From a virus: a DNA stretch of 41,914 bases. The position numbers and the translations under genes were made by a program. This document shows positions 23,197-29,817 of the stretch, in pieces. Position 1 is the stretch's first letter. Each line of letters opens with the position of its first letter. The notes beneath the pieces were generated by a model that made no database searches, was not told the origin of the DNA, and saw only the letters and a program-made list of their open reading frames with translations. The DNA lies in the IMG/VR virus record IMGVR_UViG_3300031707_000050, positions 1-41,914 of that record. One strand, written 5' to 3'.

Positions 23197-23410
23197 TCTG
23201 CTTCACCAGGCTGAGGAGTACGCCCGGCTGGACCATCGAACCTTCTCCGAACTGGTCTGCGAGGCCCTCCATCAGCATATGACGCGATTCGAGAAAAAAG
23301 CCCGGAAACGATCAAAAGAGGACCTGGCGGCCAGAGTATCGGTCCTGGAGGAGATCGTTCGCCAGAAGTACGCGCAAGTACATCCTGGCCGAGTTTCAAG
23401 GCAGGGCTGA
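23168..23410 (+). CDS. CopG-like ribbon-helix-helix protein
   Basis: 80 residues from GTG, with GGAGG upstream, starting inside the previous gene. The first 45 residues (KRFTAPADLLHQAEEYARLDHRTFSELVCEALHQHM) fit the RHH fold: strand, helix, short turn, helix. A charged helical tail follows. It is the third RHH protein of this phage. Its place just before replication genes suggests control of replication or of the late switch (inference). Confidence 0.7.
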   Translation: MQKRFTAPADLLHQAEEYARLDHRTFSELVCEALHQHMTRFEKKARKRSKEDLAARVSVLEEIVRQKYAQVHPGRVSRQG

Positions 23411-23423
23411 GAGGAGCATAGAC

Positions 23424-23759
23424 ATGGATTCCTGGTATTCCGGCTTCACCCCTCAGGTCCAGCATATCCTCCCCACGATCGCCATCATGCTCGTGAGCGG
23501 GTTGCTGTGTTTTCTGACCTGGCTCGCGACCCGGTATCTCACGAATGAGCAATGGCGCGCAAGGATTCGGGACCATATGCCAGAACTTGCTCGCACAGCC
23601 CTGGAGGCAGAGCAGGCGCGCGCGGACTCCGCGGAATCAGTTGCGAAGGCAGCCGCGGATGAGAGAGACGTGCTCGCGGCAGAACTCAGTGCCGTCCGGC
23701 AGATCGTGTCCAGCCCACTGAGCCTGGTTCGGGAGCAGATAGGGAAAGCCGCTCGGTAG
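23424..23759 (+). CDS. Membrane-anchored coiled-coil protein
   Basis: 111 residues. One transmembrane helix (about 16-38, LPTIAIMLVSGLLCFLTWLATRY), then an Ala/Glu-rich coiled coil (ELARTALEAEQARADSAESVAKAAADERDVLAAELSAV). The layout is Rz-like, but the gene lies in the early region, not beside the endolysin, so a role at the membrane during replication is also possible. Confidence 0.65.
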   Translation: MDSWYSGFTPQVQHILPTIAIMLVSGLLCFLTWLATRYLTNEQWRARIRDHMPELARTALEAEQARADSAESVAKAAADERDVLAAELSAVRQIVSSPLSLVREQIGKAAR

Positions 23760-23781
23760 GGGGAACGGCAGGGAGGGGACC

Positions 23782-24501
23782 GTGGAATACAACCTGATCA
23801 TCAACCAGGCCGCGTTGCGGAATTGGATCAAATCCGGGGCGGTCACGGTGAAACATGCGCTCATCATCGGCTTCATCCGAGGACTGAACGCTGACGATCC
23901 AGAAGTCAAGCGCTACATGTTCAACGGGTACTACCTGATCTCGCGCGCCTGGATGCTGGGAGAGATGCCGCTCTTGAAGATCAAGGAGGACACGCTCTCC
24001 AAGCAGCTCAAGTACCTGTCGAAGTTGGGGCTGATCGACCTCATTTCTGCCGTTGATGACCACCACCGCTACCGAATGTACGCCCGTCTCTCGAAGCTGT
24101 ACTTCCAAGAGGAGGCGAAGCGCAGAAAAGAGGTTGGTGAGGGGCAAAAGAAGGGGAGGTCGGCAAAAATATCCGACGGAGAAATATCCGACGGACAAAA
24201 AGCCGTACGGCTTTTGCAGCAATATCCGTCGGACGAAAACACGCCTGATCATATTAAGAATGATCATGAAGAGGCTGACGGCACCGCCCCCCTGGATGGG
24301 GCGGTTGCCGACAGCCAAGAACAAGAAGTTTCCGCCGCGGCCGAGTTCGAGGCGGCGATCGCGAAGCTGCCAGCCGAAATGAGACGGATTCGGCAGGTGC
24401 GGAGAATGGAGATCAAGCAGGCCGATCTTCCCGGCCTGGGCCCGCCGGCTGATTCTGACACCAAAACCGCCCCCTATGAGCCGAAGGGACCTGCACCGTG
24501 A
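23782..24501 (+). CDS. Replication initiator-like winged-helix protein
   Basis: 239 residues from GTG with GGGAGGGG upstream. Residues about 1-115 (ALRNWIKSGAVTVKHALIIGFIRGL...WMLGEMPLLKIKEDTLSKQLKYLSKLGLIDLI...YRMYARLSKLYF) form a winged-helix domain like those in phage replication and DnaD-type proteins: 'L..L.KLGLI' followed by a wing. The middle (about 120-165) is disordered and its DNA carries iterons and palindromes. The C-terminal part (VSAAAEFEAAIAKLPAEMRRIRQVRRMEI) may bind the host helicase. An initiator with its origin inside the gene is the lambda O arrangement. Confidence 0.7.
   Translation: MEYNLIINQAALRNWIKSGAVTVKHALIIGFIRGLNADDPEVKRYMFNGYYLISRAWMLGEMPLLKIKEDTLSKQLKYLSKLGLIDLISAVDDHHRYRMYARLSKLYFQEEAKRRKEVGEGQKKGRSAKISDGEISDGQKAVRLLQQYPSDENTPDHIKNDHEEADGTAPLDGAVADSQEQEVSAAAEFEAAIAKLPAEMRRIRQVRRMEIKQADLPGLGPPADSDTKTAPYEPKGPAP
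24167..24266 (+). other. Putative replication origin (iterons and palindromes)
   Basis: AAATATCCGACGGA occurs at 24167-24180 and again at 24182-24195, and AATATCCGTCGGA with one change at 24221-24233. Between them is a perfect 18-base palindrome AAAAGCCGTACGGCTTTT (24198-24215). An AT-rich inverted repeat TGATCAT...ATGATCA (24246-24266) follows. All lie in the linker-coding part of the initiator-like gene. Confidence 0.7.
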
Positions 24502-24746
24502 ACCCACTGCGGCCAGGAAAGTCGATCGGGGGCCATCAGCCTGATGTGCTGAGGCCGAAGGGAAAGCCCCAGGAGCACCGGGGCCGGCAGTTTCATGTGT
24601 GCTTGATGCCGGGGTGCCGTGGGCAGGTAGAGACATACGCCACTGACCTGGCGAGTTGCCAGTCTTGCGGCGCCGACTATTTCGTGCGTAGGAAGAAGGA
24701 CATATGGACCTTGCAGCTAATCAAGAAGGGCCGACAACAGAGCTGA
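24498..24746 (+). CDS. Small zinc-ribbon-like protein
   Basis: 82 residues from a GTG overlapping the initiator stop (GTGA). Two Cys pairs, CLMPGC and CQSCG (about 35-60), with GRQFHV before them, suggest a zinc ribbon. The basic N-terminus and C-terminus suggest nucleic-acid contact. Unrecognised family. Confidence 0.65.
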   Translation: MNPLRPGKSIGGHQPDVLRPKGKPQEHRGRQFHVCLMPGCRGQVETYATDLASCQSCGADYFVRRKKDIWTLQLIKKGRQQS

Positions 24747-25069
24747 CCGAGTCGCTCATGGCGCGTGTGCGGCGGATCCCGCAGCTGGTGGACCGCCAGG
24801 TGTTGCTGATCAAGGCCACGGGCGGCTACAAGTTCATGATGTCCTTCGCGGCGAGTGAGGCGGAGGTCAGAGCGGCCGCCGAGAAGTCGATTGCGCAGAT
24901 GTGCGCATTGCAGCTGAGGCTCGCCGTGGCCGAGGACCTCCTGCGCAACACCTCGGTGATCAACCGGTGCATCGAGACGTACGAGGAGCGGGTGAAGGAG
25001 TTGCTGGTCGATCTTACGGGCCCGAAGGTGATCGAGGCGGCGACGGATCGGAAGGAAGAGGAGCAATGA
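24704..25069 (+). CDS. Unknown helical protein
   Basis: 121 residues; starts inside the previous gene with AAGAAGGAC upstream. Nearly all helix (ELTESLMARVRRIPQLVDRQVLL, SEAEVRAAAEKSIAQMCALQLRLAVAEDLL, RCIETYEERVKELLVDL). No motif. The stop overlaps the next start. Confidence 0.65.
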   Translation: MDLAANQEGPTTELTESLMARVRRIPQLVDRQVLLIKATGGYKFMMSFAASEAEVRAAAEKSIAQMCALQLRLAVAEDLLRNTSVINRCIETYEERVKELLVDLTGPKVIEAATDRKEEEQ

Positions 25070-25722
25070 GCGAGTTTCTCGTCTACTTCATCAAGCGAGT
25101 GAACTCCCTGCCCAGGATGGGAGAGGAGATTGAGCACATTGTGAGCAACCCCCGCACGCTGCGGCGCCTTGGCCTGCCGGAGTACAGCGCCCGGATTCGC
25201 GGGTATCAAGTCGCCCTGTTCAGCGGCAAGACTCCTTGCTTCTTGGTGAACCGCTCGGACACCGGCAAGCACGAGGACTGGCTGGAAGACTACCAGCTCG
25301 AGCCAGAGCCCGACTGGAATCTCATGTGCTTCCTAAACAGGATGCGTGAGATGAGGAAGCCGTACAGAACGACGCGACGGGAACCGGATGGAAGGCTCAT
25401 TTCAGTCGAACCGGGAGACGTAACAGGCAAGCCGCTATTTCGTACCGATGACGGAGAGGAGGTTAAAATGAGCGAGGAAAATATTCAGGTCGCGCTGAGG
25501 GACGGCCTCATTATCATACGAGCAGGATCGTACACCGAGATCAATCTCAGCAGACAGGAGGCTATCGAGCTGGCGGGAAAGCTCCGGGATAGCGTGTACC
25601 CTGTCAAAGATCTGGGAATGCAGCTGGGCAAGGATGGCTCGATAGAACGCGTGGTCGAGCTCCCGTTGCCGGATGACCCGGAGCGGTACATCCGGCTGAG
25701 CGCGGCGGTGCTCTCGCGATGA
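25066..25722 (+). CDS. Unknown early protein
   Basis: 218 residues, ATG overlapping the upstream stop. The N-terminal 90 residues (FLVYFIKRVNSLPRMGEEIEHIVSNPRTLRRLGLPEYSARIRGYQVALFSG) and a C-terminal part (LPLPDDPERYIRLSAAVLSR) flank a Ser/Asp-rich middle. A second possible internal start (KMSEENIQVALRDG, preceded by GGAGG at 25457-25461) opens a 85-residue C-terminal section with its own fold-like look, so two products from one frame are possible. Confidence 0.65.
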   Translation: MSEFLVYFIKRVNSLPRMGEEIEHIVSNPRTLRRLGLPEYSARIRGYQVALFSGKTPCFLVNRSDTGKHEDWLEDYQLEPEPDWNLMCFLNRMREMRKPYRTTRREPDGRLISVEPGDVTGKPLFRTDDGEEVKMSEENIQVALRDGLIIIRAGSYTEINLSRQEAIELAGKLRDSVYPVKDLGMQLGKDGSIERVVELPLPDDPERYIRLSAAVLSR

Positions 25723-25823
25723 AGCTGATCCACGCCGTTCACTACCATCCCGGCTATTGCGCGGTGGCGATAGGCACGCGGGGCAATCCTGTCATTTGGG
25801 CTTTCGTTGTGAGGATGAATTGA
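25719..25823 (+). CDS. 34-residue peptide, early operon
   Basis: The ATG overlaps the upstream stop. MKLIHAVHYHPGYCAVAIGTRGNPVIWAFVVRMN is His/Tyr-rich and partly hydrophobic. Its stop overlaps the next start (TTGA). Support is only the coupled joints. Confidence 0.45.
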   Translation: MKLIHAVHYHPGYCAVAIGTRGNPVIWAFVVRMN

Positions 25824-25954
25824 AGGAACCACTATTCAAGTTCAAGGCCATCCCCGTGAGGATGTTGGACGCACTCATTCTGACCAGCAGCCGCTGGTGG
25901 AGGTTTAAGCGATGGCTAAAGAAGTTGCTCGGAAGACCACGGTGGAAGCAATGA
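25820..25954 (+). CDS. 44-residue basic amphipathic peptide
   Basis: TTG start overlapping the upstream stop. The C-terminus SRWWRFKRWLKKLLGRPRWKQ (tail of the product) is Trp/Arg/Lys-rich and amphipathic, the composition of membrane-active or nucleic-acid-binding peptides. It overlaps the next gene by 43 bases. The start codon is uncertain. Confidence 0.4.
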   Translation: MKEPLFKFKAIPVRMLDALILTSSRWWRFKRWLKKLLGRPRWKQ

Positions 25955-26223
25955 GCCAAGCTGAGATTGATGTCCTGGCTGAGCGCCAGAGACAGATATT
26001 CGAGGAAGGGCACGACGAGGCGCACGACGATCTATGGACCGGTGGAGAGCTTGCGGAAGCAGGAGCATCTTATGCGCTTGCTTCTCATAAGGCTGCACGC
26101 GCACCGATTGAATGGCCATGGGAGTCCGGATGGTGGAAGCCAAAGGATCGACGACGCAACCTGGTTCGCGCCGGCGCGCTCATCATAGCGGAGATCGACC
26201 GCTTGGACCGGGCCAAATCATGA
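25912..26223 (+). CDS. Conserved phage protein (WPWxxxWWKPxDRRRNLVRAGALI)
   Basis: 103 residues with GGAGG upstream. ERQRQIFEEGHDEAHDD, then WPWESGWWKPKDRRRNLVRAGALIIAEIDRLDR form a pattern seen in many phage genomes as a conserved small protein of unknown function. The stop overlaps the next start. Confidence 0.8.
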   Translation: MAKEVARKTTVEAMSQAEIDVLAERQRQIFEEGHDEAHDDLWTGGELAEAGASYALASHKAARAPIEWPWESGWWKPKDRRRNLVRAGALIIAEIDRLDRAKS

Positions 26224-26501
26224 GCGTCCAGGAAGATCAGAAGGCCCTGCAGCGGATCCCCGAGTACCCGTACTGGGAGATGGCCGCGCGGAAGTCCAGG
26301 TGGCGCAAGGCGATCAGCTCGAAGCCGATCCCCGTGACCCTCACTGGCTTGAGGTACCAGGTCAACGTACTCATCGTGAAACCGATCGGGGCCGACCCGT
26401 ATGCGGTGTACGCCTCGGCAGTGGGGATCCCAGTCCCATTCGCCAACTATCGACCAGGCACCGTCGAGGTGGATAGCATCCGCTGGTGGAAGGCGTTTTG
26501 A
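26220..26501 (+). CDS. Unknown protein before the small terminase
   Basis: 93 residues, ATG overlapping the upstream stop. It has a helical start (EDQKALQRIPEYPYWEMAARKSRWRKAISS) and a beta-rich rest (IPVTLTGLRYQVNVLIVKPIGADPYAVYASA). The terminase gene begins at the base after its stop. Unrecognised. Confidence 0.6.
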   Translation: MSVQEDQKALQRIPEYPYWEMAARKSRWRKAISSKPIPVTLTGLRYQVNVLIVKPIGADPYAVYASAVGIPVPFANYRPGTVEVDSIRWWKAF

Positions 26502-27191
26502 GTGGTGGGAAGAAAATGCACGGTATGCGCTCATGCGAAAGCCCAGGAAATCAACAAGGCGATCGTGCGGGGGGACTCATACCGCGCCATTTCGCACCGG
26601 TTTGGAGTCTCGAGAGATGCGACGCAGAGGCACCGGAAGCACCTGGCCACCCAACTGTTCAAGTTGGAAGAAGCGAAGAAGCTGGCCGATGCGAGATCTC
26701 TTCTTCAAGAGGTCCAGAACAACAGCGAGCGCATGTACAAGATGTTCGATGCCGCGGACCTGTACCTCCGGGATCCCGAGCATCCCAAGCGCTACGAGCT
26801 GGGACCGCGCGCGGAGGACGTCGCGGTCACGTATGTGGACCAGCAGAAGGTAGGCCGGGGCAAGAAGGCGAAAGTGCTGTGGGTACGGAAAAGGGCTCGG
26901 CTTTCCGAATTGCTCAGGCGAACGAGGAAGCCCATCACCGGCTGGTACTACAGAATCGCGGATCCCCGAGAGCTCTTCCTAAAGACGGCGCTCGCGTTGA
27001 ACAAGCAGCTGGAGCTCATCGGTCGCCTGAATGGGCAGATCAAGGACGTGCAGGTGCCAGTCTCCATCGCAGAGCTATGGTTGAGGATCCGAACCGTGGT
27101 ATGGATCGCCACTGAGAAGCATCCTCAAGTTCGTGAGGCCATCGTGAGGCTGCTCGAGAAGCAGGCGGACTTGGATGAAAGCGGCTTGTGA
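26502..27191 (+). CDS. terS: Terminase small subunit
   Basis: 229 residues from GTG. An N-terminal CTVCAH zinc-like knuckle leads into a helix-turn-helix (EINKAIVRGDSYRAISHRFGVSRDATQRHRKHL), the DNA-recognition form common in phage small terminases. Helical oligomerisation segments follow (LEEAKKLADARSLLQEVQNNSERM) and a tail (TEKHPQVREAIVRLLEKQADL). It overlaps the large-subunit ATPase gene by 17 bases. It would select the packaging site. Confidence 0.75.
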   Translation: MVGRKCTVCAHAKAQEINKAIVRGDSYRAISHRFGVSRDATQRHRKHLATQLFKLEEAKKLADARSLLQEVQNNSERMYKMFDAADLYLRDPEHPKRYELGPRAEDVAVTYVDQQKVGRGKKAKVLWVRKRARLSELLRRTRKPITGWYYRIADPRELFLKTALALNKQLELIGRLNGQIKDVQVPVSIAELWLRIRTVVWIATEKHPQVREAIVRLLEKQADLDESGL

Positions 27192-28089
27192 GCTCACAAG
27201 GACCGAGTTGAACGAGTGGATCTACCAGCTCTCCATCACTCGCTACGTCGAGTCGCTTGGATTCGAGCCCTATCTCTGGCAGAAGGAAATCTATCGAAGC
27301 GAGCACAAGCGGAAGCTGATCAACGGCGCACGGCAGAGCGGGAAGAGCACACTAATATCCTCAAAGCCCTGCCATCGATCAAAGTACTGGCCCGGTAGCC
27401 TATCGATCATCATAGCGGCCACGGAGGAGCAGGCGATCGAGGACATGCGGAAGGTGAAGGATTTCATCGCGCGGGATCCGGACTACCCGCGGCTGGTTCG
27501 AGACGCCGACACTCTGCTCGAACTGTCGAACAAGAGCAGGATCGTCGTCCGCCCCGCAACGGAGAAGGGCGCCCGTGGACAATCGAGTCCTGACCTGATC
27601 ATTCTGGACGAGGCAAGCCGGATTGAGGACGCTGTCTATAAGGGCGCAGTGCGCTCAATGTTGACCGACAACGAGAAGTGCGAGCTGGCCGCGATCTCCA
27701 CGCCGAATGGCAGGGAGGGATTCTTCTTCCGCGCCTGGGAGTCCAGCAGATGGGAGCACTATGAGATCCGCTCCCAGTGGGACGTGGACGAAGAGGGATG
27801 GAGGCTTGTGCCTGCGATGCCGGAGAAAGCATTCCGCGAGCCGCGCGAGAAGAAGGGAATCCGCGCGTTCTACTCGCCCCGCCACAGGAATCTCGAGGAG
27901 CAGCAGGAGAACCTGGAGGAGATCGGGCCGCTGATGTACCGGCAGGAGAACAACGTAGAGTTCGTGGAGCCGGAGGACCAGGTCTTCAGCTACGAGGAGG
28001 TCGAGAAGATGTTCTCCCGCGAGGTCAAGTCCATGGATTTCGGTCTGGTGAAGGAACGTGAGGTCGCAGCGCTGGAGGTGAGGGGGTGA
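27175..28089 (+). CDS. terL: Terminase large subunit, ATPase half (split gene)
   Basis: 304 residues. Walker A GARQSGKST (51-59), Walker B LIILDEA (141-147) and coupling motif STPNG (175-179) mark the packaging ATPase. A normal large terminase continues into an RNase H-like nuclease, but this frame stops after FSREVKSMDFGLVKEREVAALEVRG, in the linker before the nuclease. The nuclease domain is a separate gene at 29069-29806, with about 1 kb of small genes between. The two proteins would have to assemble on the portal. Confidence 0.9.
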   Translation: MKAACELTRTELNEWIYQLSITRYVESLGFEPYLWQKEIYRSEHKRKLINGARQSGKSTLISSKPCHRSKYWPGSLSIIIAATEEQAIEDMRKVKDFIARDPDYPRLVRDADTLLELSNKSRIVVRPATEKGARGQSSPDLIILDEASRIEDAVYKGAVRSMLTDNEKCELAAISTPNGREGFFFRAWESSRWEHYEIRSQWDVDEEGWRLVPAMPEKAFREPREKKGIRAFYSPRHRNLEEQQENLEEIGPLMYRQENNVEFVEPEDQVFSYEEVEKMFSREVKSMDFGLVKEREVAALEVRG

Positions 28090-28127
28090 GTCCGATCACA
28101 AAGTTGCTCAAGGGGTGCGAGGGGTGA
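28086..28127 (+). CDS. 13-codon coupling mini-gene
   Basis: GTG overlaps the terminase stop (GTGA) and its own stop overlaps the next GTG. The product VSPITKLLKGCEG ends, like the two mini-genes at 28396 and 28655, in a GAGGGG codon string that doubles as the ribosome site of the following gene. It probably serves translation rather than making a peptide. Confidence 0.35.
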   Translation: MSPITKLLKGCEG

Positions 28128-28399
28128 TTTTGGTCAAGTGCGAACTGTGGCCCATGGGGGATGAAAGCAAGGCGCGGGAATTGTGCCGTGCCTACATTTC
28201 CAACGACGGAAAAACGTCTGCTCAGACACAAGGAATGCACGGGAGCTATGACGCGCGTTTCATGCAATCGAGCCGCTTCGACCCGAAAAAGGTATGGAAG
28301 ACCGGCCATGCGGAAAACATACACCGAACGAAGCAAGGGGTGTGGGACATACTCTATGTCTGCCTGAGAGCGGCGGGGTTGGACAGGCGCAACCCATGA
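28124..28399 (+). CDS. Conserved small phage protein (ELWPMGDxxKARELCRA)
   Basis: 91 residues from a GTG inside GAGGGGTGA. The pattern VKCELWPMGDESKARELCRAYISNDGKT...WKTGHAENIHRTKQGVWDILYVCLRAAG matches a small conserved phage protein usually found in early regions. Here it sits inside the packaging module. Function unknown. Confidence 0.7.
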   Translation: MILVKCELWPMGDESKARELCRAYISNDGKTSAQTQGMHGSYDARFMQSSRFDPKKVWKTGHAENIHRTKQGVWDILYVCLRAAGLDRRNP

Positions 28400-28425
28400 G
28401 CGAGAGAAAGAGGCGCGAGGGGTGA
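28396..28425 (+). CDS. 9-codon coupling mini-gene MSERKRREG, copy 1
   Basis: ATG overlaps the upstream stop, and its stop overlaps the next GTG. Its codons for REG carry GCGAGGGG, the ribosome site for 28422. An almost identical copy lies at 28655-28684. Confidence 0.4.
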   Translation: MSERKRREG

Positions 28426-28430
28426 GTGAA
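28397..28430 (+). repeat. 34-bp direct repeat, copy 1 (copy 2 at 28656-28689)
   Basis: 34 identical bases, 259 bases apart. Each copy spans a stop, a nine-codon mini-gene, a GAGGGG ribosome site and the GTGAGTGAA start of the next gene. It is a duplicated reinitiation cassette and a possible recombination point. Confidence 0.9.
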
Positions 28431-28658
28431 ACGATCCGCGATGATAGACCTTTCCCAATTCAGGGTGGTGCCTATCCCGACCCAATCAGACCGCACTATT
28501 ACCCTGCCTGCACGATTCCATGGTGGCTCGCAGAAGAGGCATACAAAGTCTATTCGGCAAAGTATGGCACCCAACAAAGTCTTGAACGACTGGCGGAACG
28601 AGGAGGTTTTGGTAGGGAGGAACTTGTGTGGCTTCTTAGGGGGGCCATCAGGACGTGA
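28422..28658 (+). CDS. Conserved phage protein (IPWWLAEEAY...LERLAERGGFGREEL)
   Basis: 78 residues from GTG. IPWWLAEEAYKVYSAKYGTQQSLERLAERGGFGREELVWLLRG is the signature of a widespread small phage protein of unknown function. Start and stop both overlap mini-genes carrying the 34-bp repeat. Confidence 0.8.
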   Translation: MSETIRDDRPFPIQGGAYPDPIRPHYYPACTIPWWLAEEAYKVYSAKYGTQQSLERLAERGGFGREELVWLLRGAIRT

Positions 28659-28684
28659 GCGAGAGAAAGAGGCGCGAGGGGTGA
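28655..28684 (+). CDS. 9-codon coupling mini-gene, copy 2
   Basis: GTG version of the mini-gene at 28396, same nine codons after the start. It overlaps the stop of 28422-28658 and the GTG at 28681. Confidence 0.4.
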   Translation: MSERKRREG

Positions 28685-28689
28685 GTGAA
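28656..28689 (+). repeat. 34-bp direct repeat, copy 2
   Basis: Identical to 28397-28430. Recombination between the copies would remove exactly the gene at 28422-28658 and leave one cassette. Confidence 0.9.
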
Positions 28690-28923
28690 GGACAGCAATA
28701 CGGCCGCCAGCCCGTCACACCGCAATTCATCCTGACGAACATGCTTCTAAAGGCCTCCGAGATTGAACATCTGGTGATCTGCACCAAGACCAAGGATGGA
28801 TTGTTGCATGCGTACTGGAGCGACATGAGCAGTGAGCTGGCCATCGGCCTTTTTGAAATCGGCAAGATGAGCGTCTACAACGAGATTCTCAAGCATCATG
28901 TCGACGTTGAGGGAGAGGGATGA
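28681..28923 (+). CDS. Unknown small protein between terminase halves
   Basis: 80 residues from GTG. It has a beta-alpha look (ILTNMLLKASEIEHLVICTKTKDGLLHAYWSDMSSELAIGLFEIGKMSVYNEIL), resembling small phage proteins with a 'vvv.tkdg....ywS......laxaxl...k' pattern. The stop overlaps the next start. Confidence 0.65.
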   Translation: MSEGQQYGRQPVTPQFILTNMLLKASEIEHLVICTKTKDGLLHAYWSDMSSELAIGLFEIGKMSVYNEILKHHVDVEGEG

Positions 28924-29072
28924 AGACGATCAGCCAAGAGCAAGCCGAGCGCCTGCTGGTGGCACTGAAGGAAGCGGAGCAGGTATTTGCCAACGAGTGG
29001 CAGCACTTCGAGCCATGCGAGACCTGCGCTCTGATCCGAGAGATCGATCCTGACTGGAAGGTGCAGGATTGA
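28920..29072 (+). CDS. 50-residue helical protein with CxxC
   Basis: ATG overlaps the upstream stop; GGGAGAGG precedes it. MKTISQEQAERLLVALKEAE is helical and EPCETCALIREIDPDW carries a CxxC pair that may bind zinc. Its stop overlaps the TTG start of the nuclease half of the terminase. Confidence 0.6.
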   Translation: MKTISQEQAERLLVALKEAEQVFANEWQHFEPCETCALIREIDPDWKVQD

Positions 29073-29806
29073 AACAACACGCTGTCTGCGTGGACCTGGG
29101 GAAGAAGCGCGACCGCGCGGTGTTCTTCGTCATGAAGGACAACCCTCAGATCGTCGACGGGGATAGGCGGTTCGGCAAGCCCGACCGGCTTCTTCATCTC
29201 TACGATGTGCTTTTCATCGATCAGTTTGTGAGGAAAAGCTACCCGTCCCTGGTCGAGTCCCTGTGCGTCCTCATTGGCAACAAGGAACTGAGCCAGGCGA
29301 GCGATCTGCTGGTCGACGGGCGCAATGTCGGGGAGCCGGTCGTAGACATGATGCGCGAGAAGGGCCTGTATCCGATCCCGATCATGGCCACGGGCGGCGA
29401 GCACGTGCACGAGGAGTATGAGGAGATGGGGCGCGTCTTCTCAAACGTGCCGACCAAACTGAAGGGAGCTCGAGTACTTTCGCAGATCGACGTGCCGAAG
29501 AAGGATCTGGTCGACGCCGGCATGTTGCTCGCTCAGCAGGGCAGGGTGGGAGTGGCCAGGGGCTTGCATTGGGCTGAGGAGTTCAAGCGGCAGCTCAATC
29601 ACTTCAAAGGCGTGGAAAACAAGAGGACCAAGCATACATCCTACGCCGCGGATGACGAGGACGTGCACGACGATATCGTCTTCACCTACCTGATGGCCGC
29701 CTGGTGGTTTACAAGAGGGGGCGAGGCTGTTAGTCCAGAAGACAGGGAACTCTCGGGCGGGAGCGAGAAGCGGAGCGCGGATTGGAATCCCGTCGAGTAC
29801 TTCTGA
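29069..29806 (+). CDS. terL: Terminase large subunit, nuclease half (split gene)
   Basis: 245 residues from TTG, coupled to the upstream stop (TTGA). The RNase H-like nuclease acids are present: Asp9 in CVDLGKKRDRA, Asp83 in LLVDGRNVG and Asp201/Asp202 in HDDIVFTYLMAAWW. It starts precisely where the nuclease domain of an intact large terminase begins and has no ATPase motif. It would cut DNA into genome lengths with the ATPase encoded at 27175-28089. Confidence 0.9.
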   Translation: MKQHAVCVDLGKKRDRAVFFVMKDNPQIVDGDRRFGKPDRLLHLYDVLFIDQFVRKSYPSLVESLCVLIGNKELSQASDLLVDGRNVGEPVVDMMREKGLYPIPIMATGGEHVHEEYEEMGRVFSNVPTKLKGARVLSQIDVPKKDLVDAGMLLAQQGRVGVARGLHWAEEFKRQLNHFKGVENKRTKHTSYAADDEDVHDDIVFTYLMAAWWFTRGGEAVSPEDRELSGGSEKRSADWNPVEYF

Positions 29807-29817
29807 GGAGGTCGATC

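Noticed and set aside
28090-29068. Group I intron or intein splitting the terminase
   Set aside because: The segment is filled with overlapping small coding genes, the nuclease half has its own coupled start, and no intein blocks or intron core are visible.
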